Assembly (NCBI GenBank): GCA_905221605.1
Contig: CAJNDS010000036.1
Span: 577,160-641,159 of the forward strand
DNA: 64,000 nucleotides
Direction of reading: 5' to 3'
From: Symbiodinium natans
Taxonomy: Eukaryota; Sar; Dinophyceae; Suessiales; Symbiodiniaceae
Numbering within the stretch: the first letter of the stretch is position 1; every line of letters begins with the position of its first letter. Shown here piece by piece: positions 31,063 through 42,300 of this stretch. Under the pieces are notes generated by a model. That model was given only the letters and a program-made list of their open reading frames with translations. It searched no databases and had not been told where the DNA came from. The translations under genes and the position numbers were made by a program.

Positions 31063-31572
31063 GGCTTCAGGGTTCGAGGGTTCGAGGGTTGTAGGGCCTT
31101 TGGTTTGAGGGTTTGAGGGTTTGAGGGTTTGAGGGTTTGAGGGTTTGAGGGTTTGAGGGTTTGAGGGTTTGAGGGTTTGAGGGTTTGAGGGTTTGAGGGT
31201 TTGAGGGTTTGAGGGTTTGAGGGTTTGAGGGTTTGAGGGTTTGAGGGTTGGAGGGTTTGAGGGTTTGAGGGTTTGAGGGTTTGAGGGTTTGAGGGTTTGA
31301 GGGTTTGAGGGTTTGAGGGTTTGAGGGTTTGAGGGTTTGAGGGTTTGAGGGTTTGAGGGTTTGAGGGGTTGAGGGGTTGAGGGGTCTTGAGGGTTTGAGG
31401 GTTTGAGGGTTTGAGGGTTCGAGGGTTCGAGGGTTCGAGGGTTCGAGGGTTCGAGGGTTCGAGGGTTCGAGGGTTGGAGGGTTCGAGGGTTCGAGGGTTC
31501 GAGGGTTCGAGGGTTCGAGGGTTCGAGGGTTCGAGGGTTCGAGGGTTCGAGGGTTCGAGGGTTCGAGGGCTT
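31063..31572 (+). repeat. GGGTTTGA then GGGTTCGA octamer arrays
   Basis: About 37 GGGTTTGA units (31,103-31,418), then an abrupt switch to about 19 GGGTTCGA units (31,419-31,570). The proline-rich 200-codon minus-strand frames are repeat translations. Confidence 0.97.
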
Positions 31573-32446
31573 AGGGATTTTCGGGGCCTTAAAGTATACC
31601 ATACAGGGGTCCTTACTACAATTTGCATTTGTAGTCCACACTTGAGGGTCCATTGCTTGGACTAAGCACTAAGCCCCAAAACCCGAACCCTAAACCCTAA
31701 AACCCGAAACCCTAAAGCACGAAAACCCGAATAGCCCTGACCTCTAAACCCTCAAACCTATCATCCTAGAACGCACACAAAAGCCTGATTCCTAAAACTG
31801 TAAGACCCTTTAACAAATCAAGCTCTGCGCCTGAAACCTAGAGCACTTAAACCTAAAACCTCCAATCCTACAACGCTAAAACCCTAAAACCCCCGAACTC
31901 TAACCCTAAAACCGCAAAGCCCAAAAACAACGAACTCTAACCCCCCCTCCACCCCAAAAAATGAAAAATAAAAACTAAACTCTAAAGCCCCAAAACTCCT
32001 GCTCTTGGTCTGTGTCCGTCTTGGACGCATACCCGTCTGAGGCGCAGGTCTCGCTGCTGCTTGCGACTTCTTTCGGCTTGCCACCTGCCGCTCTGGGGAC
32101 GTAGGCTGCTTTAGGGTTTAGGGTTTAGGGTTTAGGGTTTAGGGTTTAGGGTTTAGGGTTTAGGGTTTAGGGTTTAGGGTTTAGGGTTTAGGGTTTAGGG
32201 TTTAGGGTTTAGGTACTCCAAGGAGAACCTGAATCCCGGAAAAGTCCATGTACCTGTAGAGTATATATCTGGGTCCTAAAGCTAGTATATTCGAACCCCT
32301 TTACGGCCCAAGCAGACCCTATATGGGTACATGGACGCTAAACCCTATAAACCCTATAATGTAAGCCCTATAAACCCTGAATGCACCCTGTGGGTTTAGA
32401 GAGCTGACTACGACCGCGAATCGCGGAAGCTCAGGGTACTTGGTGC

Positions 32447-32503
32447 GGCCACGCCACCATCCACCGCCTTCTTCACCTCGTCGAGGGTGTAAGGCTCAGG
32501 AAT
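32447..32503 (-). CDS. possible C-terminal tail exon of the RNR gene
   Basis: An island with an AAG acceptor and GC donor encoding IPEPYTLDEVKKAVDGGVA. Phase and position fit a continuation after FTVDVREVR, but RNR tails are poorly conserved, so family evidence is lacking. A further open island at about 31,999-32,105 could belong to the same tail. Confidence 0.35.
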
Positions 32504-32899
32504 CTTTTTAGGACGACATGGCCGAACTACCCCGAAATTCCCGAAGGTTGTAGGCCTGTTCGCTTCACATCAACCTCTGCCTTTTTGACATGGGGGGGGG
32601 GGGATTTTGAGTCCTGGCCTCGATGTGGTTTGGAAAAGTGTCTTGGGAAACCAAGGAGGTCCGAAGGTATTTAGGGTTTATAGGTTCATATGGGGTTCAT
32701 ATAGGGTTTATGGGGTTTGTAGGGTTTATAGTTATAGGGCTTATAGGGTTGATGGGGTTTTAAGGGTTTATAGGGTTTATGGGATTTTGGGTTTATAGGG
32801 TTTGTAGGGTATATTGGGATTAAGGGGTTTTCAGTTTAGGGTTTAGGTTTCGGGGTCATCTTGGGGTTTAGGGCTTAGGGTTTAGAAACTCATGTCCGC

Positions 32900-32951
32900 G
32901 CGCACCTCGCGGACATCCACGGTGAACTTGATCGCATCAGCGGCCGCCTTC
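32900..32951 (-). CDS. RNR large subunit exon: [11 protein letters not shown]
   Basis: Acceptor AAG-G. Encodes [17 protein letters not shown], the last segment clearly alignable to the family. A TAA follows in frame at 32,882; I end the exon at a GC donor before it, because the family normally has a further tail with a Cys pair. The end is uncertain. Confidence 0.85.
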
Positions 32952-35900
32952 CTTGAGGGAGCTCGCCCTAATCCTGAAAACCTGGAAGCCTCCACAAGCC
33001 TCACCGTCCTCAGCGCTCAACCTCTCTGCCCTGCTTTCATGGTTTCGGTTGCATGGGCAGAGTTCCGCGCTTAAGGTTTAGGCTCCGTTTAGGGTAGGGC
33101 TTAGGGTAGTTTCTAGAAGCCTCTTACGAACAGCACAGAGCCTAACAGTCACAAGACTCTTAGAAGTGAAGCTACCGACAGAATACAGACCCAAAAGAGT
33201 TCCTAAACTCAAAACCTCGAAGTGTAGGAGATAGGATTAGGGGGACACCCGGACATAGAGACCCTCTCAATAAGGTCCCTGTGTAAGAGAGCTACAGTAG
33301 AAGAGGGTTAAAAAGGGCTCCCGTTTAAGGGCCCCCTTTATCCTACCTAGGAGATTCCAACTAATTACCCAACAATACAAGCACAGGGTACTTAACTAAG
33401 GGCTCCTTTCCAGAACCAAAACATAGCTGCGAAACCTAGAGTGCAGTTTTGGGGCTGTACCCTACACGCTTTACAGGGGATGTACTCTATGTGTAAATTG
33501 TCGTTAAGTGCTCAGGGTCTTGTAAGGATTTTGTGGCGTGTACCCCCAGACCCTAAACCGAAAAGCACCTGCCCCCACGACTACTAGGGGTGTTGGAGCT
33601 ACCCGCAGAAACAGGGTTGGCCTTTAAACACCCTGAAAAATACTTATAATATAGGGTCCGTTATAAACCAAAATCAGGAAAATAGAAAATACCACAAAAT
33701 CCAACCTAGGAAAGCTGAGACCAGCATCGTCCGCAGGTAGTACATGCCCGTCTTCAGTCCCGACTGCCTGGGCTTGCGGTTTAGGGTTCAGCGTTCAGGA
33801 TTCAGGTTGAGGTCCAGGCTTCAGGGTTTAGGATTTGAGGTGCTAGCTCAAACAAGAACGCTCACGAGGACTTTAGTCCTCGTGAGGGCTTAGGGTTTGC
33901 GGTTGGTGGTTTAGGGCAAGCTAGGGTGGGCTTGGGAGGTTTAGGGTCAGGGCTTCGGATTTAGGGTTGAAGGTTTAGGGCTTAATTGAACTCAGCCTCA
34001 GCTCGAACATCAACATTGGCAACCCAACAACTCCCCCGGCCAGACCCCCAAAGACAGCTGCGCCGCCAGCCGTGAAAGTGCATGGACGACAGCTTGGCAG
34101 TGGTGCAGTCCTTGGCTTAGGAGTTCTTAGTAGGGAGTTTGGGACGGGGAAATTTGGAGCTCACATACCTCATCATCCACCCTATATAACCCTGTCCAAG
34201 GGAGTATACTCAGATACCTCAAGCCTATTTCCTACCAAGAACTCGGACTCTTGGCGAATCTGGCTCTCATGTCACCCTTGGCATCGGTTTAGGGTTTAGG
34301 GTTTAGGGTTTAGGGTTTAGGGTTTTGGGTTTTGGGTTCTGGGTTTTGGGTTTTGGCCAATGACCACCTCGTATAGGGGCCGGTTTGACTTAACTGGGTA
34401 TTTGGGGTGCATTTGACATTATCCGGTTTTAGGGGGGGGTGTAATTCACGAATATGGGAAGCTATCTGGGCTCCTTTGTATAAAGCCCTAAACCCCCTGG
34501 CGAGGGTTCCTGCAACACCTCCAGGGACATGGGCTGAAGCATAGGGTACGGGGCGGCTCCCTTGATCCCCCAAGGCAGCCACACCCTACACACCAAGTTC
34601 CCAGAACCCTAAAGAGGTTAAAACCCGAATCCTGAACCCTGAACCCTCCAGCCCACACACACACACCAAAAGAACAAGGTATCAAAACACGCAGAGAGAG
34701 AGACACACACACACACACACAACACAAAAAACAAACATTGCCAAACTCATATTTTAAAAGGCTGCAAGGATAGGGTGAAAAATCCTTGGTTGCACTTAGG
34801 AGGGTAGCTATCAATTGAATTTTTAGCTGCCTTATTAAGAAACCAAATAAGCCCAAAAAGGCCAAAGATGTAAAGTTACAGTAAGGCACCACAAAGAATC
34901 CAAATGAGCAAGTTTAAAGCCGGCATGGCTCCATCATGTGGATGTTCAGCGACTGCGACTGGTCGATGTAAGCGCCTGACAGGGTTCTCTCTTGGGGCGC
35001 CATCGGGCCTCTTTCAGGGGCCCTGAAGGGCCTTCGATTATTTGGGGGTTTAGGGTTTAAGGTTTTTGTAGCTGTCTTCTGAACCACCCCAAACAGTTTA
35101 ACTTTTAGCCTCCTTGTTTTAAACCCTATAGAAGCCCAAAAAGTTAAAGCTTGAAGAGCCAACCAGAAGACAGCCGAGGTTTAGGGTTTAGGGTTTAGGG
35201 TTCAGGGTTCAGGGTTCAGGGTTCAGGGTTCAGGGTTCAGGGGGGTTTAGGGTTTAGGGTTTAGGGTTTAGGGTTCAGGGTTCAGGGTTCAGGGTTCAGG
35301 GTTCAGGGTTCAGGGCTCAGGGTTTAGGGTTTAGGGTTTAGGGTTTAGGGTTTAGGGTTTAGGGTTTAGGGTTTAGGGTTTAGGGTTTAGGGTTTAGGGT
35401 TTAGGGTTTAGGGTTTAGGGTTTAGGGTTTAGGGTTTAAGCCTTCAAGGGATTGAGGTGTAGGGTTTAAGGCCTTCAGGGTTTTTTGGTTTACGGCTTCG
35501 GTTTGGGGCCTAGGTCTAGGGTTCAGGGCTCAGGGCTTGGGTTTCGGGCCTACATAGGGCTCAAGTACGGCATGGTGAATCTTTGCCTGGACCGAAGCTT
35601 GCAGCTCCATCTCCTCCCCACAAGGAGGGGTTCGACGTGTGGAAGCCACCTTACGCTTTCCAGTCCAGAAAACCCTGGTGCAGATGCCCGCGAAAAGATC
35701 GCAAAAGGTTTTCTCCCTGCCGTGCCAACCCAGCATGAGGACCTCGTTCTCCAAAAGGTAGACAGCACGGCTTTGCCCCTGACCGCACTTCTGCCAGCCA
35801 GGCTGGCAAGGATGGAGCGGCAGCTGGGCGGAGCTGCCAGGGTAGTGGATGGCGGTCTTTGGCTTCGCTACGTTCGGCCTGGCAGATGTGACCAGGTGGA

Positions 35901-38900
35901 TTAGGGTTTTTGGGTTTTGGGATTAGGGTTCAGGGTTCAGGGTTCAGGGTGTAGGGTTTAGGGTTTAGGGTTTAGGGTTTAGGGTTTAGGGTTTAGGGTT
36001 TAGGGTTTAGGGCTTAGGGTTTAGGGTTTAGGGTTTAGGGTTTAGGGGGTTCAGCGCCCTGAGCAACCACACGACGATCCCAGGGAGTGAGCGCATTGTC
36101 CACTGGCCAATTTGGGGTTTAGGGTTTAGGGTTTAGGGTTTAGGGTTTAGGGTTTAGGGTTTAGGGTTTAGGGTTTAGGGTTTAGGGTTTAGGGTTGAGG
36201 GCCTATTCCGGGCTTATGGCCTGCTACGGGTCGAAGGCTTAGGATTTGCTGCTTGGGGTTTGAGGGCAAGGGCTTGCCGGGCCTATTCAGCTAGGGCTTA
36301 GGGCTTCCGGGTCCCTAAACCCTAAACCCTAAACCCTAAACCCTAAACCCTAAACCCTAAACCCTAAACCCTAAATCCTAAACCCTAAACCCTAAACCCT
36401 AAACCCTAAACCCTAAACCCTAAACCCTAAACCCTAAACCTGAACCCGTCAATCACGCGTCCCCAGGCACCGCGGTCCGCTGCGAGGTCCAGCACGCGCT
36501 TCTGGCGGATCTCCCAGACCTTGGGGGAAACACCCTGGAGCCTTGAAACTTGATAAGCCCTACAAGCGCTGCAAGCCCTATAAGCCCTACAAAGCGCATA
36601 AACCCTACAAAGCCCTAAGCCCTAAACCCTAAACCCGAAACCCTAAACCCTAAACCCTCATCCTCTTGAGCTCCTAGGCTTTAGGGCAGAACTGGGGCGA
36701 AGATCAAGGGACTAAAGGAGGGACCCTAGGGTTTAGGGAGGCTGTAGGGTTTAGGGCTTACGGCTTAGGGTTAGCTAAGGATGTGGATATATATATATAT
36801 ATGGCTTTACTTCAGAAACCCTAATCCCAAAACCCTAAACCCTAAACCCTAAACCCTAAACCCTAAACCCTAAACCCTAGAGGCAAGGGAAACGAAAGCA
36901 GGGACCCCTCTAAGGGAGCTTCGGGGTTCTTTGGGGGTTCTTTGGGGTTCTTTAGGGGCTACTTAGGTATATATCTATATATATATACATATATATATAT
37001 AGGGGTTATTAGGGTTTAGGGTTTAGGGTTTCGGGTTTAGGGTTTAGGGGATATTTAGGGAAATAGGATTCAGGGTGTCCTTCCTTGTACCCTCTTCAAA
37101 AGAACAGGGCGGCTGTAGCCTCTTTCGTTTGGGCTCTGAGAAACCTACTTGCTTTTGTTTACGACCATGAAGCTTGAAGCTCAACCCTAAACTATAAACC
37201 CTAAACTCTAAACCTTAAACCCCAAACTTACAAATAACAAAAAACAGACCAAAACCCCCAAAACCCTAAGCCCAAGACCCTACGCCTTTAAACTCTAAGC
37301 CCTAAACCGTAAACCCTGAAATCCTAAACCCGAACCCTAAAAACCCCAAAGCCTAAAACCCTAAAACTCTAACCCCCAAGATTTTAAGCCCTAAACCCTG
37401 AAACCCAAGCGCAAAGCACAGACAGGCCACGGTCTTGTACAAGTCCTTCATGTCCTGAGGCTTAGGGTTTTAGGGGTTTGACGGTTTAGGGTTCCTGGGT
37501 TCCAGGGGGTTTGGGATTTTGGGGTTTACGGGTACAGGGTTGACCCCTAAACCCCTAAACCCTAAACCCCTAAACCCTAAACGCCGAAACCCTAAACCCC
37601 TAAACCCCTAAACCCCTAAACCAAAACCCTAAGCCCTAAACCCCTAGACCCTAACCCTAAACCCCTAAGCAGTTTGGGAGTCAATTTCCAACGCTCCGGA
37701 GGTTTCGGGATTATGGGGCTGCAGCTGCCGGGGCTCGGCAAGCTGCTTCCAGCTTCAGGGCTTTTTTAAGGGTTTAGGGTTTAGGGTATAGGGTTTAGGG
37801 TTTGGGGTTTAGGGTTTAGGGTTTGGGGTTCAGGGTTTGGGAATTGGGGTTTGGGGTCTAGGGTTTGGGGCTTAGGTTTATGGGTACTTGGAGGTAAGGC
37901 ACGCGAATTGATTCAGAAGCCTGCTGAAGGGAGATGGGGTTGCGGGGTACATGAGGGAGTCCGGACCGAAAACCTCAAGTCCTGAATGTTTCTAGGGATC
38001 AGCTTCTCCTTTCCCTCAGTCTAGTATGAAATTTTCTGAAGCCCCACCACTTTCTGGAACCGAAAGCCCTAGACCCTAAACGCTTTCTAACCCCAAATCC
38101 TAAGTCCTTCCTAACGCAAACCCTGAACCCTAAACCTAGTATAGCATACTTACACAGGGACCATAAGGGAATATTACCAGCACCCTCTACTACCTACTTA
38201 GGGCTTAGGGCTTAGGGCTTAGGGCTTAGGGCTTAGGGCTTAGGGTTTAGGGTTTAGGGTTTAGGGTTTAGGGTTTAGGGTTTAGGGTTTAGGGTTTAGG
38301 GTTTAGGGTTTAGGGTTTAGGGTTTAGGGTTTAGGGTTTAGGGTTTAGGGTTTAGGGTTTAGGGTTTAGGGTTTTTAGGGTTTAGGGTTTTTAGGGTTTA
38401 GGGGTTTAGGGTTTGGGTTAGGGTTTAGGGTTTAGGGTTTAGGGTTTAGGGTTTAGGGTTTAGGGTTTAGGGTTTAGGGTTTAGGGTTTAGGGTTTAGGG
38501 TTTAGGGTTTAGGGTTTAGGGTTTAGGGTTTAGGGTTTAGGGTTTAGGGGGTTTAGGGTTTAGGGTTTAGGGTTTAGGGTTTAGGGTTTAGGGTTTAGGG
38601 TTTAGGGTTTAGGGTTTAGGGTTTAGGGTTTAGGGTTTAGGGTTTAGGGTTTAGGGTTTAGGGTTTAGGGTTTAGGGTTTAGGGTTTAGCGCTGTAAGCC
38701 AAGCGGGGTCTTTTGGGGGCTCCTGGGGCAACTCCAGCCGCTGCACGCTGCCGTTGTGGGCGATGAGCTGCGTGCGCAGCTCCTGCTCGCTGGCCCTAAA
38801 CCCGAAACCCTAAACCCTAAACCCTAAACCCTAAGCCGGAAATCCGGGGCTTGGGGTTTAGGGTTTAGGGTTGAGGGTTCAGGGTTTAGGGTTTCGGGTT

Positions 38901-39329
38901 TCGGGTGGAAATCCGGGAGCTTAGATGAACTTCGAGGCTGCGAGGGGGCTAGGGTTGCAGGCACCAAGGAAAGCAACTCAGTTCTTCGTTCCATGCCGGC
39001 ACAAAGTCGTAGGTCAGGGTCCGGCACGTAAACACACTGAAGCACGAACACCCCTAAGCCTGAAGCTGCAGAAGCTTGAGCCCTAAAGGCCTCAAGCTAA
39101 CTCTTCTGGGCCCCAATCCCCAACATTCCTGAATTCCTGGAAGCCACGGTTGAGGGGCTGAGGGTTTGAGGGGTTGAGGGTTTGAGGGCTTGAGGGTTTT
39201 GATTTTTGAGGGTTTGAGGGTTTGAGAGTTTGAGGGCTTGAGGGTTTGAGGATTTCAGGGTTTGAGGGGATAAGGAGTATTCCGATGATCTTGAACGGTT
39301 GTAGATATTGCTGGTGTTTTGTTTTTGTT

Positions 39330-39360
<31 letters not shown>

Positions 39361-42300
39361 CTAGATGGGTTTAAGGTCAGGGTTGGCGCCTCCGTCCAGA
39401 GCCCCTTGTTAATGAGGTCGCGGAGCAAATGGCGGTTGACAGTAACCTCAGGACGTTGGAGGCTGCGGAAACCCTTCGGTCTGCAGCGGTGGTGTTTGAT
39501 GGGATATCGCCTATTGTTTGGAGTGCGCAGCTGACGGTATTACAGCGCAAGGGCTCGCAGGGACTCGCGAAGCAATTCCTCTTGCCAAGACGTGGGTGGC
39601 TGGTGCGGGTCTTGGCGCCTGTGGACGAGAGCCTGCTGGAAGGCAGATCTCCTTAAGTGATGCCTAACCTTCGACCCCGAAAGTAGAGCTCTGAACTCCA
39701 GGCACATCATGTGGGGTACCCCCCCCCCCCCCCCCCCCAGAAAGGGGGCAGTGGCTGCCCGAGCTCGGGTGTAAAACACCGCGAGCCGCTCGCTCTAGCT
39801 TAGCTCAGTGACACCCACCCTAGACCCACCCAGACTCAACTCTGTTAGGGTTTAGGGTTTCTACCCCCAACTCCCTATCAAGGGGGCTTATATAGGGTTT
39901 GAAGGCTTTGAGAGGTCTTGCCGCTGTTTTTAGGCGGAGTGTTGGGTTCGAATGTATCAGAGGTCCAAGGTGTAGCTTAGGGGAGGAAGGCTTAGGGTTC
40001 ATTTAGACCCTAAGCTCAAATCCTTGAAGCCCTAAACGCCCTTAAGATCCCTGAACGGAACCTTAAATATTAAACCCCAAGCCCTGAATCCCTGAACAAC
40101 CTTTCGAGTTTCGGGCTTCATGGTTTCAAGGCTTTAGGGCTTCAGGTTTGCAGGGTTTTAGGTTTAGGGTTTGGAGTTTCAGGGTGTGTCGGGTTTTGTC
40201 GGGTATGTGGGCTCAGGGCTTGAGGCTTTGTAAACCAAAGCTTTCCGTCCAGGCACGAACTCTCCGGACAGCGTTCGGCGCACGTACAGGTTCTGGGTGT
40301 ATGGCCTTGGTGGGTTTGCAGGGCGGAAGCCTCCAAAAAGCTAGGTGGGGATGTTCCCCCTTATGCTGACAGTCCTTAATAGGGATTAGTATAAGGGGGA
40401 ACATGTCAAGGTTTAGGGCCTAGGCCTTAGGGTGCAGGAACTTTTGAGCTTCGGCTTTGGGGGCATTCGTAAACCTCACTCTGAGTTCCGAAGCCTGAGC
40501 CCTTAACCGAGTTCTCTGGAACCCTACACCCTAAAACGCATCACTAAAGCATCCCTAAGGCATAAACTCCGAAACCCAACACACCCAAATCCCTAAGTGA
40601 CCTAAACCCTGGGACCCTAAAGCCCCATTCCCTACACCCCTTAACTCTTCGAGGCCTGAACCCTGAACCCGAAATGCCAAAGAGAGTCGTTTTGTTGGGC
40701 CTGCCCCCTCACGCAAGCCTAGTGTTCTTGATACATGCTTTGATTCGAACATGCCGAAGACCACCACCACGTCGTGTACCAAAATAACGAGCTCGATGGG
40801 TTTCCCGTTGCTGCTGGCGGTTAAGGCTCGACACACTCGTTTGCCATTTCGCGGGTCTACTCCGGAGACACCAAACTTAAGCCACCTAAAACCAGCAGCA
40901 GATAAGACAAGCCCCAAACCCAAAATGCCCTGGGCCCTAAAGCCCAAGTCGCTTGCCCTACACACAGACCTGTTGAAACTTGCTCACACCAAGATGGCCC
41001 CGAACCCCGAAGCCCTGAACCCCAAACCTGAAGCCCTAAACACACGAAACCTTACACTCCAAACCCTAACACTTAAACCTTCCACCCGACACGCGAGACT
41101 CCAAACCTTACACCCCAAACCTTACATCCTAAAACATTAACCCTTAACCCTTAACCGTAACCCTAAACCCTAAAACCCTCAACCGCAAAGCCAAAACCCT
41201 GAACCCAGTCTCTGGTCCCAAGGCGCTCAAACGACTCGTTGTTGCCTAAGATCTGCGCCGTGCTGGCCGTTGGCATCGGCGCCACTAACAGAGAGTTCCT
41301 GCCACAACATGCCCTGGCTCTAAACGCTAAACCCCTGTATCTCCTACACCCCAGTCCTCTGGGAAAGCTTTGGTCTTGAGGCGTTTCAGGCTAGGGGTCT
41401 AGGGTTGAGGAGGAACCCTAAACCCGCATAAGCCTTAACCCGAACCTCCTGAATCCCTCAAGCCGTCCTCTGATGGGGAATGGGGCTTGAGACGTCTAGG
41501 GGTTTAGGGGGTTCAGGGTTAGGGCTAGGGGTTACGGGTTTCGGGTTTCGGGTTTCGGGGTAATGGGGTGTAAGGGTTTTCGGTCTCCCAAAGTTTGTAA
41601 GGCGGCCTGAACCTTGCAAAGCTTGGAGGCCTCTGGGTCAGCATTTAGGGTTTAGGGCTTGGGGTTTGGGGTTTAGGGTTTAGGGCTTAGGGTCGAAAAG
41701 TTTAGGGTTTAAAGTTCCTGCTCAGGGTTGACGTTTCGGTGGCGTCATGAAATCCCCAACCCGAAATGCCTAAACCTTTGGCGCCCTAAACCCCTAGAGC
41801 GTTCCCCCTAAACCTTGCACCATAGGCCCCTCAACCCCAAAACAAAACACTCCCAAACCCTGAACACTAAACCCTAAACCCTAAAAAACAACCCTAGAAA
41901 ACCCTAGAAAACCCAACGAAACCTTCAAAGGGCCTTAAAAACCCTACAAAACTCTTTAACAAAACACTAGAAAACCCTAAAACACCCTAGAAAACCCTGA
42001 ACAAAAAAACACCTTAACCAAAAACAACTAAACAAAAAAAACCTTAAAAAGACCCTAGAAAACCCTTAAACACCCTAAAAAAGCCGATGCCCAATTTGCC
42101 AGGAAACCCCCCAACCCCCCAACTGTGTTCAGGGCGCCTGAGACCATGACGCCCAATTCGCTCCTGGAGAATTCTTTGGGGGTTCGGGCTTTAGGGTTTA
42201 GGGTTTAGGGCTTTTAGGGTTCATGTAGGGTTTTACGGTTTAGGGCTTGAGGGCTTTAAGGTTTTTAGGGTTTTAGGTTTTCAGGGCTTTGGGGGTATAG

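Noticed and set aside
30955-31653. 232- and 201-codon proline/serine-rich minus-strand ORFs
   Set aside because: Pure translation of the 8-bp arrays; period 8 gives long open frames automatically.
32892-33074. 60-codon plus-strand ORF starting [12 protein letters not shown]
   Set aside because: Antisense of the RNR exon [11 protein letters not shown].
35485-35904. 139-codon plus-strand ORF
   Set aside because: Lies in an RNR intron on the opposite strand; several frames on both strands are open. No family recognised.
39376-39656. 92-codon plus-strand open frame that looks like a terminal exon
   Set aside because: It is antisense to the RNR exon [14 protein letters not shown] at 39,390-39,446, whose family match is unambiguous. 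A warning against trusting open frames here.
39937-39975. GGGTTCGAAT-like box suggesting a tRNA T-arm
   Set aside because: No matching acceptor stem or anticodon arm could be drawn. No convincing tRNA, rRNA or CRISPR array was seen in the window.
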